28,079 nt of DNA from Planctomycetales bacterium (GTDB lineage Bacteria; Planctomycetota; SZUA-567). Location of the stretch: positions 1 to 28,079 of the forward strand of contig BNUQ01000023.1 of the NCBI GenBank assembly GCA_025997475.1, written 5' to 3'. The translations under genes and the position numbers were made by a program. Positions 1 through 7,811 of the stretch are shown here, piece by piece (the stretch's first letter is position 1; each line of letters begins with the position of its first letter). The notes under the pieces are model-generated. The model searched no databases, was not told the origin of the DNA, and saw nothing but the letters and a program-made list of their open reading frames with translations.

Positions 1-245
1 CGTCGAGATAAATGACCGGCGTTTCCGGCGCTTTATGCGCCAATAAATCGGTGATTTTTTCGACAAATTCGCGTTGCGCCTGCGGGTCGGCGTTGCCCGG
101 CACCAAGACCGTGTGCTTATACACGAATGTCGAGCGCGAGGATAATTTTGATGCGGTCGGCGTAGCGCTTGGACGGCTCCAACCGATGACGGGAGGCGAG
201 TTCCTGGCGCTGTTCGACGGTGAGAAAGTTAGCGATGGTTTTCAT
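1..245 (-). pseudogene. IS630-family transposase remnant (partial, internally deleted)
   Basis: Read on the minus strand, an ATG at 245 opens 42 codons (MKTIANFLTVEQRQELASRH..., then RYADRIKIILALDI) that resemble the N-terminal helix-turn-helix region of IS630-type transposases. A TAA at 119-117 stops this frame. In the next frame, from about 124 to the window edge, the sequence reads YKHTVLVPGNADPQAQREFV... and ends APETPVIYLD. This resembles the start of the IS630 DDE catalytic region, where a PGKAD-like motif precedes FLDAVHP. The two parts are directly abutted and out of frame, so roughly 100 residues between them appear to be deleted. The rest lies beyond position 1. The family call rests on recognised motifs and not on an alignment. 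It lies about 100 bp from the CRISPR array and is probably inactive. Confidence 0.6.
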
Positions 246-348
246 ACGTTATTTTTTATCTTTTGTCAGCACCAAAGCAATCTTTTCCCCAAAAAATAAT
301 TCGCTATGGGGTATACAATTATAAGTCCATTCGGTCTGCAAATACTTG

Positions 349-1239
349 ATTGGAACTTGTGGACAGTCGCCGCCCAGATACAATTTTTCCGCCGCCGCTT
401 TCTCCGCTTCGCATTGGAACTTGTGGACAGTCGCCGCCCAGATACAATACGCGCCGGTGAACGCACGGGTGAACGCGCATTGGAACTTGTGGACAGTCGC
501 CGCCCAGATACAATGCCTCTGCCGCCTCTGCCACCTCTGCCCACATTGGAACTTGTGGACAGTCGCCGCCCAGATACAATGGCTATTGCCAAAAGCCGGT
601 GAACGCGCTAATTGGAACTTGTGGACAGTCGCCGCCCAGATACAATGAATGAGTGCGAGGATACAAATGCAATCGCATTGGAACTTGTGGACAGTCGCCG
701 CCCAGATACAATCTCTCTTATCGTGATAGTGGCAAAGATTGCATTGGAACTTGTGGACAGTCGCCGCCCAGATACAATATAGGCAAACGAGAAAGCTGAA
801 GGCACCGATTGGAACTTGTGGACAGTCGCCGCCCAGATACAATCTTTGTTCTCGGCGATGCAAACCCACGTGTATTGGAACTTGTGGACAGTCGCCGCCC
901 AGATACAATTGCCCGCATTGAGTGAAGAAACAATCTTGATTGGAACTTGTGGACAGTCGCCGCCCAGATACAATATCCTCGCAGATGGAGAGTTTCCCCT
1001 CTCTATTGGAACTTGTGGACAGTCGCCGCCCAGATACAATTCGAGGAGTTTATGGCGAGCCAAAAAATTTATTGGAACTTGTGGACAGTCGCCGCCCAGA
1101 TACAATGACCTCCGCCATTTCCCGCGTTGCCGCTATATTGGAACTTGTGGACAGTCGCCGCCCAGATACAATAAACAAACAAAAAGCCCCGCCATCCGGC
1201 GGGATTGGAACTTGTGGACAGTCGCCGCCCAGATACAAT
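349..1239 (+). CRISPR. Type II-C CRISPR array, 14 repeats and 13 spacers
   Basis: Fourteen copies of a 36-bp repeat start at 349, 413, 479, 545, 611, 677, 743, 808, 874, 939, 1005, 1071, 1137 and 1204. Each begins ATTGGAACTTG and ends CCCAGATACAAT, and I saw no variant copy. The 13 spacers are 28, 30, 30, 30, 30, 30, 29, 30, 29, 30, 30, 30 and 31 bp. The strand is set by the tracrRNA at 6059, whose anti-repeat is complementary to the plus-strand repeat, so crRNAs are read left to right, towards the cas genes. Every repeat ends in TACAAT with TTGTGG 16 bp upstream, so each spacer could be transcribed from its own repeat-borne promoter, as shown for Neisseria meningitidis II-C. Because no repeat is degenerate, the leader end cannot be told from the repeats. 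Confidence 0.98.
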
Positions 1240-1324
1240 GCTCTTGCGGTAATCAATTGCCAATAAAGAAGTTATGGTGATTGCGACTTCCAGAAATGAC
1301 GATTGATGCGGCGGGACGGCAACG

Positions 1325-1390
1325 AAAAAATCGCGTTTTTTTCACGGGTTGCGCGCTTCAACCAGTGAAAAAACGCGATTTTTTTTTTTA
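1325..1390. terminator. Bidirectional terminator between array and cas2
   Basis: A long inverted repeat has a left arm at 1325-1345 (A-run, TCGCG, T-run, CAC) and a right arm at 1365-1386 (GTG, A-run, CGCGA, T-run), with one bulged base. It is extended inwards by GGTTG/CAACC around a 7-nt loop. There is a T-run after the stem on the plus strand and an A-run before it, so it can end array transcripts from the left and cas transcripts from the right. This fits the convergent arrangement of array and cas operon. Confidence 0.85.
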
Positions 1391-1774
1391 GAACAACAAC
1401 AATTGCTCCGGTTGCTTTTCCAACGGCGTCTTTTCTTTGCCCCAAAAAATTTCTTGCTTGCCGAATTGCCGGTCGGTTACCATCAGTAACCGCACTTGTC
1501 CGTCCGGCGGTAAATTTTTCTTGATAAAATTCCGCTCCGCCTCGCTCGACTCCTCGCTTCGATAATATCGCGCGTAAACCGAATACTGCAACATATCAAA
1601 CCCCTCGTCCAATAGCATTTTGCGGAAACGCGCGTAATCGCGGCGCTCCGCGCTGGTCAAGACCGGCAAGTCAAACAACGCAAACAGCCACACCGCTTGA
1701 TACTCCGATAAAACCGGACGCGGCGGCGAATGCCGCGAGACCGGCGTCCGCTTATTCCGGCTCCCTTTCCGCAT
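1388..1774 (-). CDS. cas2: CRISPR-associated endonuclease Cas2
   Basis: A 128-residue protein that partners Cas1 in the spacer-integration complex. The ferredoxin-like core is clear: LFALFDLP with the conserved aspartate at about residue 35, then RRDYARFRKMLLDEGFDMLQYSVYAR split over the first half, and LPPDGQVRLLMVTDRQF in the second. It is about 20 residues longer than the usual 100-110 because of a basic N-terminal tail (MRKGSRNKRTPVSR). The start is supported by GGAGG six bases before the ATG, although this places it 23 nt inside the end of cas1. Last gene of the cas9-cas1-cas2 operon. A downstream start is possible but has no comparable ribosome binding site. Confidence 0.95.
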   Translation of the reverse strand: MRKGSRNKRTPVSRHSPPRPVLSEYQAVWLFALFDLPVLTSAERRDYARFRKMLLDEGFDMLQYSVYARYYRSEESSEAERNFIKKNLPPDGQVRLLMVTDRQFGKQEIFWGKEKTPLEKQPEQLLLF

Positions 1775-2741
1775 CGTTATCCTCCACGTCGATATTCATA
1801 CTGTCCGCGAATAACGGCGCGCGCAAATACGGTAAATATAACTCTTCGTTTTCGCCTAAAAGAATTTTCGCCAACGAACCGGTAAGTCGCGCCAATAAAT
1901 CAAACAGCGTCCGCCGTTCCCGTCCGACCTGCAACGCGCTACTCATCTCAAAAATTAACGTATTCTTAAATTTGGCGTTCAGCCGCGGCTTTTCATTTGC
2001 CGCCAAGTCGCGGCAATGGAGCGCGACAATGCCGTCAACTAACGGGCGAAACGGCTCCATTAAATCATCGGCGAGGCAGTAAGTATCGTAGCGGTTATGG
2101 TGATAAATCCCCAATCCGGGGTGCAAGCCCGAACCGGCAATCGCCCGCGCGGTTACGGCGCGAAGAACGGCGTAGCCGTAATTTAACAGCGCGTTTTCGT
2201 CGTCATTTTCGCGTTGGCGGATAAACGGCGCCGCGCGCGGCGCGAAAATATGTTTCCAATATCGCGCCGCCGCTTGCGCCTCGTAATTTTCCGGGTCGCC
2301 GGATTTAACTTTCGCGGACATCGCCGATAGCCCGGCGTCGTTGCCGGTTAAGTCGCGCAACAACGCTCCCTGATTATGGATTTTGGCTTTGACGATTTTT
2401 TGCCATAGACGTTTGCGGAGCGGCAACGGCGCGGCGGCTTGCGCACGAAAACGTTCCGCTTGAGTAACATTGCCGGTCAGCGGCAAAAACATTCCGACCG
2501 GCAGATGTTTGTCGTCGCAGACCACGACGCCGCAACCGGATTTTGCCAAACCCGCGAGCGCCGGCGCGGAAACGGTGATGCGGTCATTCGCGAAAACCAC
2601 CGCGTCTAAATCGGCAAACGGAATTTTCACCGGCGCCGGTTTGGTGTCGCCGCTCATTCGCCGTTCTAAACACAATCGTTCAGACTCGGCGTGTAGATAA
2701 ACGCCTTCGTCGGTGATGTCGATAAAGCGATGGTCAGTCAT
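1752..2741 (-). CDS. cas1: CRISPR-associated endonuclease/integrase Cas1
   Basis: A 329-residue integrase that, with Cas2, inserts new spacers. The metal-binding residues can be placed: Glu154 in YEAQAAARYWKHIF, His214 in GIYHHNRYD and the acidic pair Asp225-Asp226 in LADDLMEPFRP. The helix NALLNYGYAVLRAVTARAI lies between the first two. The spacing Glu to His of 60 residues is normal for the family, and the DDLMEPFRP form is typical of type II Cas1. Its ATG overlaps the last 8 bases of cas9 (ATGACTGA), with AAGGA upstream, which suggests translational coupling. Length is normal, with no sign of damage. Confidence 0.97.
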   Translation of the reverse strand: MTDHRFIDITDEGVYLHAESERLCLERRMSGDTKPAPVKIPFADLDAVVFANDRITVSAPALAGLAKSGCGVVVCDDKHLPVGMFLPLTGNVTQAERFRAQAAAPLPLRKRLWQKIVKAKIHNQGALLRDLTGNDAGLSAMSAKVKSGDPENYEAQAAARYWKHIFAPRAAPFIRQRENDDENALLNYGYAVLRAVTARAIAGSGLHPGLGIYHHNRYDTYCLADDLMEPFRPLVDGIVALHCRDLAANEKPRLNAKFKNTLIFEMSSALQVGRERRTLFDLLARLTGSLAKILLGENEELYLPYLRAPLFADSMNIDVEDNDAEREPE

Positions 2742-5700
2742 TGGCAGTCCTTATTTCACCGAGCGGGGTGATAATGATTTTTTGGATTTTTCGCGCAAAT
2801 AATGCGCCTTTCGACTGAATACGAATCCACCGTTTAATCGTTTGTCCTTTGCCTTCGGCGATAATATCTTTTTGCTTTCGTGCATCTTTATTTTCTGAAA
2901 AATCCAAAACGCCATCGCTCACACAACGACACACAAAGACATCGCGTTGTTTGTTATCGTCAAGTAGCGTTACCAATTCTCCCGCGCTTAATGAAAACAA
3001 AAATTTTCGACTCGCGCCGTGGTCGCGCTGAATTACCGGCTGTTTATTTTTCTTACGGTGATACGCCTCCAACATCGTTACCACCTTCCACTCGCGTTCA
3101 ATTTCTTTGCCGTCGGCGCCTAACACCGCGACAATTTCCGCGTGATGATTGTTGCCGGTGATGACGTGGCGTTGCCGCTCGGCTTCGCCGATAGATACAA
3201 CTTTTTGCTTAAAGCGCGTGCGTACGCGGCGAATCGGTATTTTGCGCCCGTCTTTGGCGGTGAGATATGGCGCGGAATTTTCTAAAAGTTTCGGGTCGGG
3301 CTTGGGCAAGCGATTAAATGCCGTTTGCACCGCTAAACGCACTGCCGGGTCGATAATCGTTTCATTCGAGAGAATATCTTTCGCGGAAAGTTTATGCACC
3401 GGCACTCGCGCGGTCGTGAAGATTTTTTCTTTGCCTTTTTCGTCGGTTTCCACGCGCTCGCCGTAATAAGTCGCTTCGTGCAACGCGCCGCTGACACGGC
3501 GCGACACGCGACGGGAAACGTTGATTTCGCCGGTTCGCGCCCGCACTTCTTCTAAGAATCCCGCCCACGGTTCGGTGATGGCGCCGAACCGCCGGCGCCG
3601 TTCGGACAATGCCCGCACCGCCGCTTCGGAAAGCGTTTGCATCGCGCGGCGGTCGGTCAACGCGGTAACGACGGCGTCTATCGCATGATGGCGATGGTCG
3701 TCGCGATTCTTTTTATCGCCGCCGTCATTCAAGACGCGATTCAATCCCCATTCGGCGCGTAGAAACGCGGTAACGCCGCCTCGCGCCGCTTGAATTTTTC
3801 GCTTCGCGTCGGCGCCGTAAAGCAAGCCCAAATACTTTTGCGCTTCTTTGGCGGCGTAAGCGGTATCATTGAGTTGCTGAGTCGAGAAGTCGTCAAGTTG
3901 CGGGTCGTCTTTCGCTAATAAGCGTTGCACTTTGAGATTAAATTTACCGCCCGGAAATTTTTGCGCGCGCAATTCGATTTCGTACCAACGTTGCGCATCG
4001 TGTCCGAATGCTTGATACGGCGTGCGGTTGCCTTTGGCTTGGTTGCAAGCGCGGCAAGCAATCGTTTTGTTGAGATATGAATTATCGAGCGAAATACTGA
4101 ACGGAATAATGTGTTCGACTTCAATGCCGCCGCCGGTAAATTCGCCGACACTGATTATTTTTCCGCAATACGGGCATTGTTTATTTGCCTCTTTATACAG
4201 TAACATTTTGTCGATGTCGTCGCGGTTAGGTTCGCTAATCCCGACTTCGTCAAGTAAGGATTTACCGGCGCCCGCTCGTTTATCTTCTTGGTCGCGATTC
4301 TTTTTCCAAATTTGTTCCCGCGCCTTACGGTTCTTGCGCAGTTCCCGCGCCAATTCAATACGGATTACCGCCGGTTTGCCGTAACGGGCAGTCAGCGCGT
4401 TCACCACGCGCCGTAGTTCGGTGAACACTCGCGCCACCGTCGGATTGCGCAACGCCGGCAACGCATCCGCAACCGTAGGTAGAACGTCCGCCGCGCTATC
4501 GGCGGCGCGGTCGCCGTAAAGCGGTTTTACCAAATCGCCGTATCTTTCGCCCTTTTCCAGTTCCGGCAAAAACTTGGCAAGCGCCTGCCGCGACAACGCG
4601 CAATAGTCGTCCTCCAAAACCAATTTCTTAAATTTCTCCGCCATCTCCGCGGTCAGCCCCCATTTTTCGCACCCGTGCTTGGCTAAAATTTCGTCTTGCC
4701 GAGTAACGCGCAAATCGTCAATCACCGCGTCTTTGTCGTTAGCGGATAGTTGGCGCCAACGTTCGGCGCCAAAAATTTTCACCAATTTCGCCGCCGTGCG
4801 ATTGCCGATGAATTTTTTCTCGCCGCCCGCTTCGTAATTGAATTGGGTGGTTTTCGGCTGTCCTAACAATTCTTTCGCCTTGATAAAAGTCAAATCGCCG
4901 TTGTTCTCCAACTGCTCGACAATTATTTTTCGTTCATCGGCGGTTAATGCCCGCATTTTCAGGTCGTTCTTAGTTTGGATTTCGGTGTTGTTGAGTTGTT
5001 GCAAATAGCGAAAACGTTGCGCGGCGAGTAACGCCCACGGCGCCCGTTTGCGCCCTTTCTCAAACTGACATTCGCCAATCAAATTCGCGGCGGATTGCAA
5101 CGGGCGTTGCCGAAAAATCGCGCGGTGAATTTTGCGCTTTAATTCTCCGGTAAGGATACCGGGATGAAATTCGGCTTGTTTTTGCCAGATTTGCTCGAAC
5201 TCGGATTCATACATTGCCCGCGCAGTCCACCGTCCGCGAATCCGCTCCTCGTCGGGAAAGCGCAAAAATAATTCGCCGAGCGTGCGGCAATGTTGCGCCG
5301 ACATCTTGTCGTCAAGTTCTTTAATTCCCGCTTTAACCTTGCCTAATTCCTCTTTCTTTTTCTTGTCGTCTTCGCCGTCCTCGTGTTCGTCCTCGATGTC
5401 GATTTTACGATTGCTGAGAAAACCGCGCCGTTGCGCCAAATGAAATAACGCTCGTCCCACCGCGAACGGCGACAATTTTTTATCCAACGCCGCGGCGCGA
5501 AGCCAATACATTAGCCGCGTCATCAACAATTTTTCCTCGCCCGTTTCGACCAACGCCGCCGCTTCACGCTGTAATTCTTGGTCAAGGTCTTTCAACGCCT
5601 GATAGCGTTCGCGGGGGCGTTCGACTCGCGCGGCGCCGGCGCGGTCAACCCAAAACTTATTGCCTTCGGCGCGGGCTTCCAACGCGGCGTTTTTTAGCGG

Positions 5701-6000
5701 CGGCAACAATCCCGCCGCTCGCAATCGCAAATAAAGAAAATCCAAACGCCGCGCCGCGCGATTATGCTGACGGCGAATCTGCCGCGCCATTCGGCGGGCA
5801 ACGCCGCGCGATTCTTCTTTGCCTTTTTCGAGTTCGCCATCGGAACCGGCTTCGAAAATCCGCGCGCCCAAATTAAGCAAACCCGTCGGCGTGAATTGCC
5901 CGTTGTCTTCGGCGACCGTAACCGCCGCCCAACCGACCGAATTACTGCCGAGGTCAAGACCTAACACATACGGATTGGCGAGAGTTGCGGCGTTTGTCAT
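2734..6000 (-). CDS. cas9: CRISPR-associated endonuclease Cas9, type II-C
   Basis: RNA-guided DNA endonuclease of 1088 residues, in the compact II-C size range. RuvC-I is VLGLDLGSNSVGWA with Asp16. The arginine-rich bridge helix follows (ARRMARQIRRQHNRAARRLD). RuvC-II is IRIELARELRKNRK with Glu549. The HNH domain has CPYCG at about 609, catalytic His630 in EVEHIIPFS, and CRACNQAKGN, so a zinc-type CxxC pair brackets the active site. RuvC-III is HRHHAIDAVV with His772 and Asp775. All catalytic residues are present, so it should be an active nuclease. A highly charged insert (DIEDEHEDGEDDKKKKEE) lies in the recognition lobe and SRRV is duplicated near the C-terminal part. I chose the ATG at 6000 because AAAGGAG sits 6 nt upstream. 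An in-frame ATG at 6036 would add 12 residues without a ribosome binding site. Confidence 0.98.
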   Translation of the reverse strand: MTNAATLANPYVLGLDLGSNSVGWAAVTVAEDNGQFTPTGLLNLGARIFEAGSDGELEKGKEESRGVARRMARQIRRQHNRAARRLDFLYLRLRAAGLLPPLKNAALEARAEGNKFWVDRAGAARVERPRERYQALKDLDQELQREAAALVETGEEKLLMTRLMYWLRAAALDKKLSPFAVGRALFHLAQRRGFLSNRKIDIEDEHEDGEDDKKKKEELGKVKAGIKELDDKMSAQHCRTLGELFLRFPDEERIRGRWTARAMYESEFEQIWQKQAEFHPGILTGELKRKIHRAIFRQRPLQSAANLIGECQFEKGRKRAPWALLAAQRFRYLQQLNNTEIQTKNDLKMRALTADERKIIVEQLENNGDLTFIKAKELLGQPKTTQFNYEAGGEKKFIGNRTAAKLVKIFGAERWRQLSANDKDAVIDDLRVTRQDEILAKHGCEKWGLTAEMAEKFKKLVLEDDYCALSRQALAKFLPELEKGERYGDLVKPLYGDRAADSAADVLPTVADALPALRNPTVARVFTELRRVVNALTARYGKPAVIRIELARELRKNRKAREQIWKKNRDQEDKRAGAGKSLLDEVGISEPNRDDIDKMLLYKEANKQCPYCGKIISVGEFTGGGIEVEHIIPFSISLDNSYLNKTIACRACNQAKGNRTPYQAFGHDAQRWYEIELRAQKFPGGKFNLKVQRLLAKDDPQLDDFSTQQLNDTAYAAKEAQKYLGLLYGADAKRKIQAARGGVTAFLRAEWGLNRVLNDGGDKKNRDDHRHHAIDAVVTALTDRRAMQTLSEAAVRALSERRRRFGAITEPWAGFLEEVRARTGEINVSRRVSRRVSGALHEATYYGERVETDEKGKEKIFTTARVPVHKLSAKDILSNETIIDPAVRLAVQTAFNRLPKPDPKLLENSAPYLTAKDGRKIPIRRVRTRFKQKVVSIGEAERQRHVITGNNHHAEIVAVLGADGKEIEREWKVVTMLEAYHRKKNKQPVIQRDHGASRKFLFSLSAGELVTLLDDNKQRDVFVCRCVSDGVLDFSENKDARKQKDIIAEGKGQTIKRWIRIQSKGALFARKIQKIIITPLGEIRTAND

Positions 6001-6049
6001 TTTTTCTCCTTTCGCAAACGGACTTGCTTTAAGCATATATTTTCACACA

Positions 6050-6175
6050 ATCGTTGCCATTGTATCTGGGCGACGATTGTCCAACTTTTTCCAACAAGGA
6101 CTTTCTGTTCGCGCGCAACGCCCCATGGGGCGACCGTAATCCCCACGCCGCCTAAAAGCGAGTGGGGATTTTTTT
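6050..6175 (+). ncRNA. tracrRNA with anti-repeat and terminator
   Basis: The anti-repeat at 6059-6095 starts ATTGTATCTGGGCG and ends TTTTTCCAAC. It is complementary to the array repeat over most of its length: 14 perfect pairs at the repeat 3' end, then pairs broken by a G:U, a C:A and an internal bulge around repeat positions 8-11, the usual bulged duplex of type II systems. Next come a hairpin with a CGCCCC/GGGGCG stem (6119-6132) and a terminator stem AATCCCCAC/GTGGGGATT (6138-6146 and 6162-6170) followed by T's. TATATT at 6036-6041 could be its -10 box, giving a start near 6048. It is divergent from cas9 and both promoters must share the short gap. The 5' end is estimated. Confidence 0.9.
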
Positions 6176-6176
6176 A
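6138..6176 (+). terminator. Rho-independent terminator of the tracrRNA
   Basis: A 9-bp stem AATCCCCAC/GTGGGGATT with a 15-nt loop is followed directly by a run of T's at 6169-6175. It forms the 3' hairpin of the tracrRNA and separates the CRISPR locus from glgC. Confidence 0.85.
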
Positions 6177-6320
6177 TCGAACCGCCTCCGCCACATTCAT
6201 CAATTTTTCACTCTTATTTCGCATTTCGTCCGGCGCGGACTCTGGAATCGCGGATTGCCGCTTCTACAATACCGCGCCGTCAATGCAATTTTTTTCCTTT
6301 TTTTTCGCGGGAGGTAAATT

Positions 6321-7598
6321 ATGAAAAACACCATCGCGGTTATCCTCGGCGGCGGTCAGGGCAACCGTCTGTTCCCACTCACCAAAGAGCGCAGTAAGCC
6401 CGCCGTGCCGATTGCCGGCAAGTATCGGCTCATCGACGTGCCGATTTCCAACTGCATCAACTCCGGCATTATGCGCATCTACGTCCTCACGATGTATCAG
6501 TCGGCGTCGCTCAACCAGCACATCTCCAAAGCGTATCGGTTCGATTCGTTCTCGCACGGCTTCGTCGATATTTTGGCGGCGGAACAAACCCGCGGCGGCG
6601 GCACGTGGTTCCAAGGCACCGCCGACGCCGTCCGTCAAAGTTGGGCGCACATCACCGACCGCGGCAGTCCCGACAGCCGCATCTTGATTCTATCCGGCGA
6701 CCATCTCTACAAAATGAACTATCGCGAATTTGCCAAAGTCCACGCCGACGCCAAAGCCGATTTCTCCATCGCCGTCCAGCCGGTTACGCGCAAAGAAGCG
6801 CCGGAACTCGGCTTGCTCAAAACCGACGCCAGCGGGCGCATCGTGCAGTTCGCCGAAAAGCCGAAAACGGCGGAAGAATTGGACGCGATGACGGTTGACA
6901 CCACCGTCTTCGGCTTGACGGCGGAGCAGGCGAAAGAGCGCCCGTTCCTCGCGAGCATGGGAATTTACCTCGGCGAGCGCGCCGTGATGAGCGCGATGCT
7001 CGGCAACGACACCTCGAAAACCGACTTCGGCAAACACCTGATTCCGCAGGCGATTAAAGACCGCCACGTGCAGGCGTATTGCTTCAACGACTACTGGGCG
7101 GACATCGGCACGATTGGCGCGTTCTACGACGCGAACATCGACCTCGTCAATCCGTTGCCGAAATTCAACCTGTTCGACCGCGACGCCCCGCTTTACACGC
7201 ACCAGCGTTACTTGCCCGGCGCGAAATTAAACCGCGGGTCGGTCGAGTGTTCGCTGTTGTCGGACGGCGCGATTATCGAAGACGCCTTGGTGCGCAATTC
7301 GGTGGTCGGCTTGCGGCAAATCGTGCGCACCGGCGCGGTGATTGAGAGTTCGGTGCTGATGGGCGCGGACTACTACCAATTAGACCGGCAGGACGGCAAA
7401 CCGAGCATCGGCATCGGCAAAGACGCCCACTTGCGGCGCACCATCGTTGACAAAAACGCGTCGATTGGCAACGGCGTGCAATTGGTCAACAACAACGGTG
7501 TGAATCACTACGACGACCCCGAAGAGCGCTTTTTCGTCCGCGACGGCATTACCATCGTGGTCAAAAACGCGGTCATCCCCGACGGGTTGGTGTTTTAG
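6321..7598 (+). CDS. glgC: Glucose-1-phosphate adenylyltransferase
   Basis: Makes ADP-glucose from ATP and glucose 1-phosphate, the committed step of bacterial glycogen synthesis, in the cytoplasm. 425 residues, full length. The N-terminal nucleotidyltransferase domain has GGGQGNRLFPLT at 10-21, KPAVPIAGKYRLIDVPISN, SGDHLYKMNY with Asp127, and FAEKPKT with Glu179-Lys180 in the sugar-phosphate site. The C-terminal left-handed beta-helix is visible as the series GAIIEDALVRNSVVG, GAVIESSVLMGAD and ASIGNGVQLVNN. GGGAGG lies 6 nt before the ATG. The INSGIMRIYVLTMYQSASLNQH region follows the plant/cyanobacterial/PVC form of the enzyme. No glycogen synthase or branching enzyme is nearby, and a heptamer inverted repeat follows the stop. 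Confidence 0.96.
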   Translation: MKNTIAVILGGGQGNRLFPLTKERSKPAVPIAGKYRLIDVPISNCINSGIMRIYVLTMYQSASLNQHISKAYRFDSFSHGFVDILAAEQTRGGGTWFQGTADAVRQSWAHITDRGSPDSRILILSGDHLYKMNYREFAKVHADAKADFSIAVQPVTRKEAPELGLLKTDASGRIVQFAEKPKTAEELDAMTVDTTVFGLTAEQAKERPFLASMGIYLGERAVMSAMLGNDTSKTDFGKHLIPQAIKDRHVQAYCFNDYWADIGTIGAFYDANIDLVNPLPKFNLFDRDAPLYTHQRYLPGAKLNRGSVECSLLSDGAIIEDALVRNSVVGLRQIVRTGAVIESSVLMGADYYQLDRQDGKPSIGIGKDAHLRRTIVDKNASIGNGVQLVNNNGVNHYDDPEERFFVRDGITIVVKNAVIPDGLVF

Positions 7599-7611
7599 TT
7601 GAGAGCAACTG

Positions 7612-7743
7612 AATTAACAATTAACAATTAACAATTAACAATTAACAATGGCGGAGTTTGACGACTAAAAATCGCAGAGCGAAATTTTAATAATCAATCC
7701 TTCAATTGTTAATTTTTAATTGTTAATTGTTAATTGTTAATTT
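7612..7743. repeat. Heptamer inverted-repeat element A (AATTAAC x5 / GTTAATT x5)
   Basis: The left arm at 7612-7646 is five perfect tandem copies of AATTAAC. The right arm at 7708-7742 is five tandem copies of the reverse complement GTTAATT, one with a single change. The arms can pair into a stem of about 35 bp around a 56-nt core that starts GGCGGAGT (7650) and contains CGCAGAGCG. It starts 14 bp after the glgC stop. It is the cleanest of seven such elements in this window. It could act as a terminator hairpin, but this is not shown. Confidence 0.9.
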
Positions 7744-7811
7744 CGTCGTTGCCCCTGCCGACAAATAATGTCATTAACAACTGCGCGTCCCTCCCCAATT
7801 AACGGTGTCCC

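Noticed and set aside
249..1280. Several open frames on both strands across the CRISPR array with repeated peptides such as LYLGGDCPQVP and WNLWTVAAQIQ
   Set aside because: They are translations of the 36-bp repeats plus spacers; the repeat length is a multiple of three, which keeps frames open.
6001..6036. Upstream ATG at 6036 as the cas9 start
   Set aside because: The ATG at 6000 has AAAGGAG at ideal distance, and the extra 12 residues contain the ribosome binding site itself.
7612..7743. Element A as a second CRISPR-like or phase-variable tandem array
   Set aside because: The units are 7 bp without spacers and the two arms are inverted; it belongs to the heptamer hairpin family. A role in phase variation is not supported, as it lies outside any gene or clear promoter.
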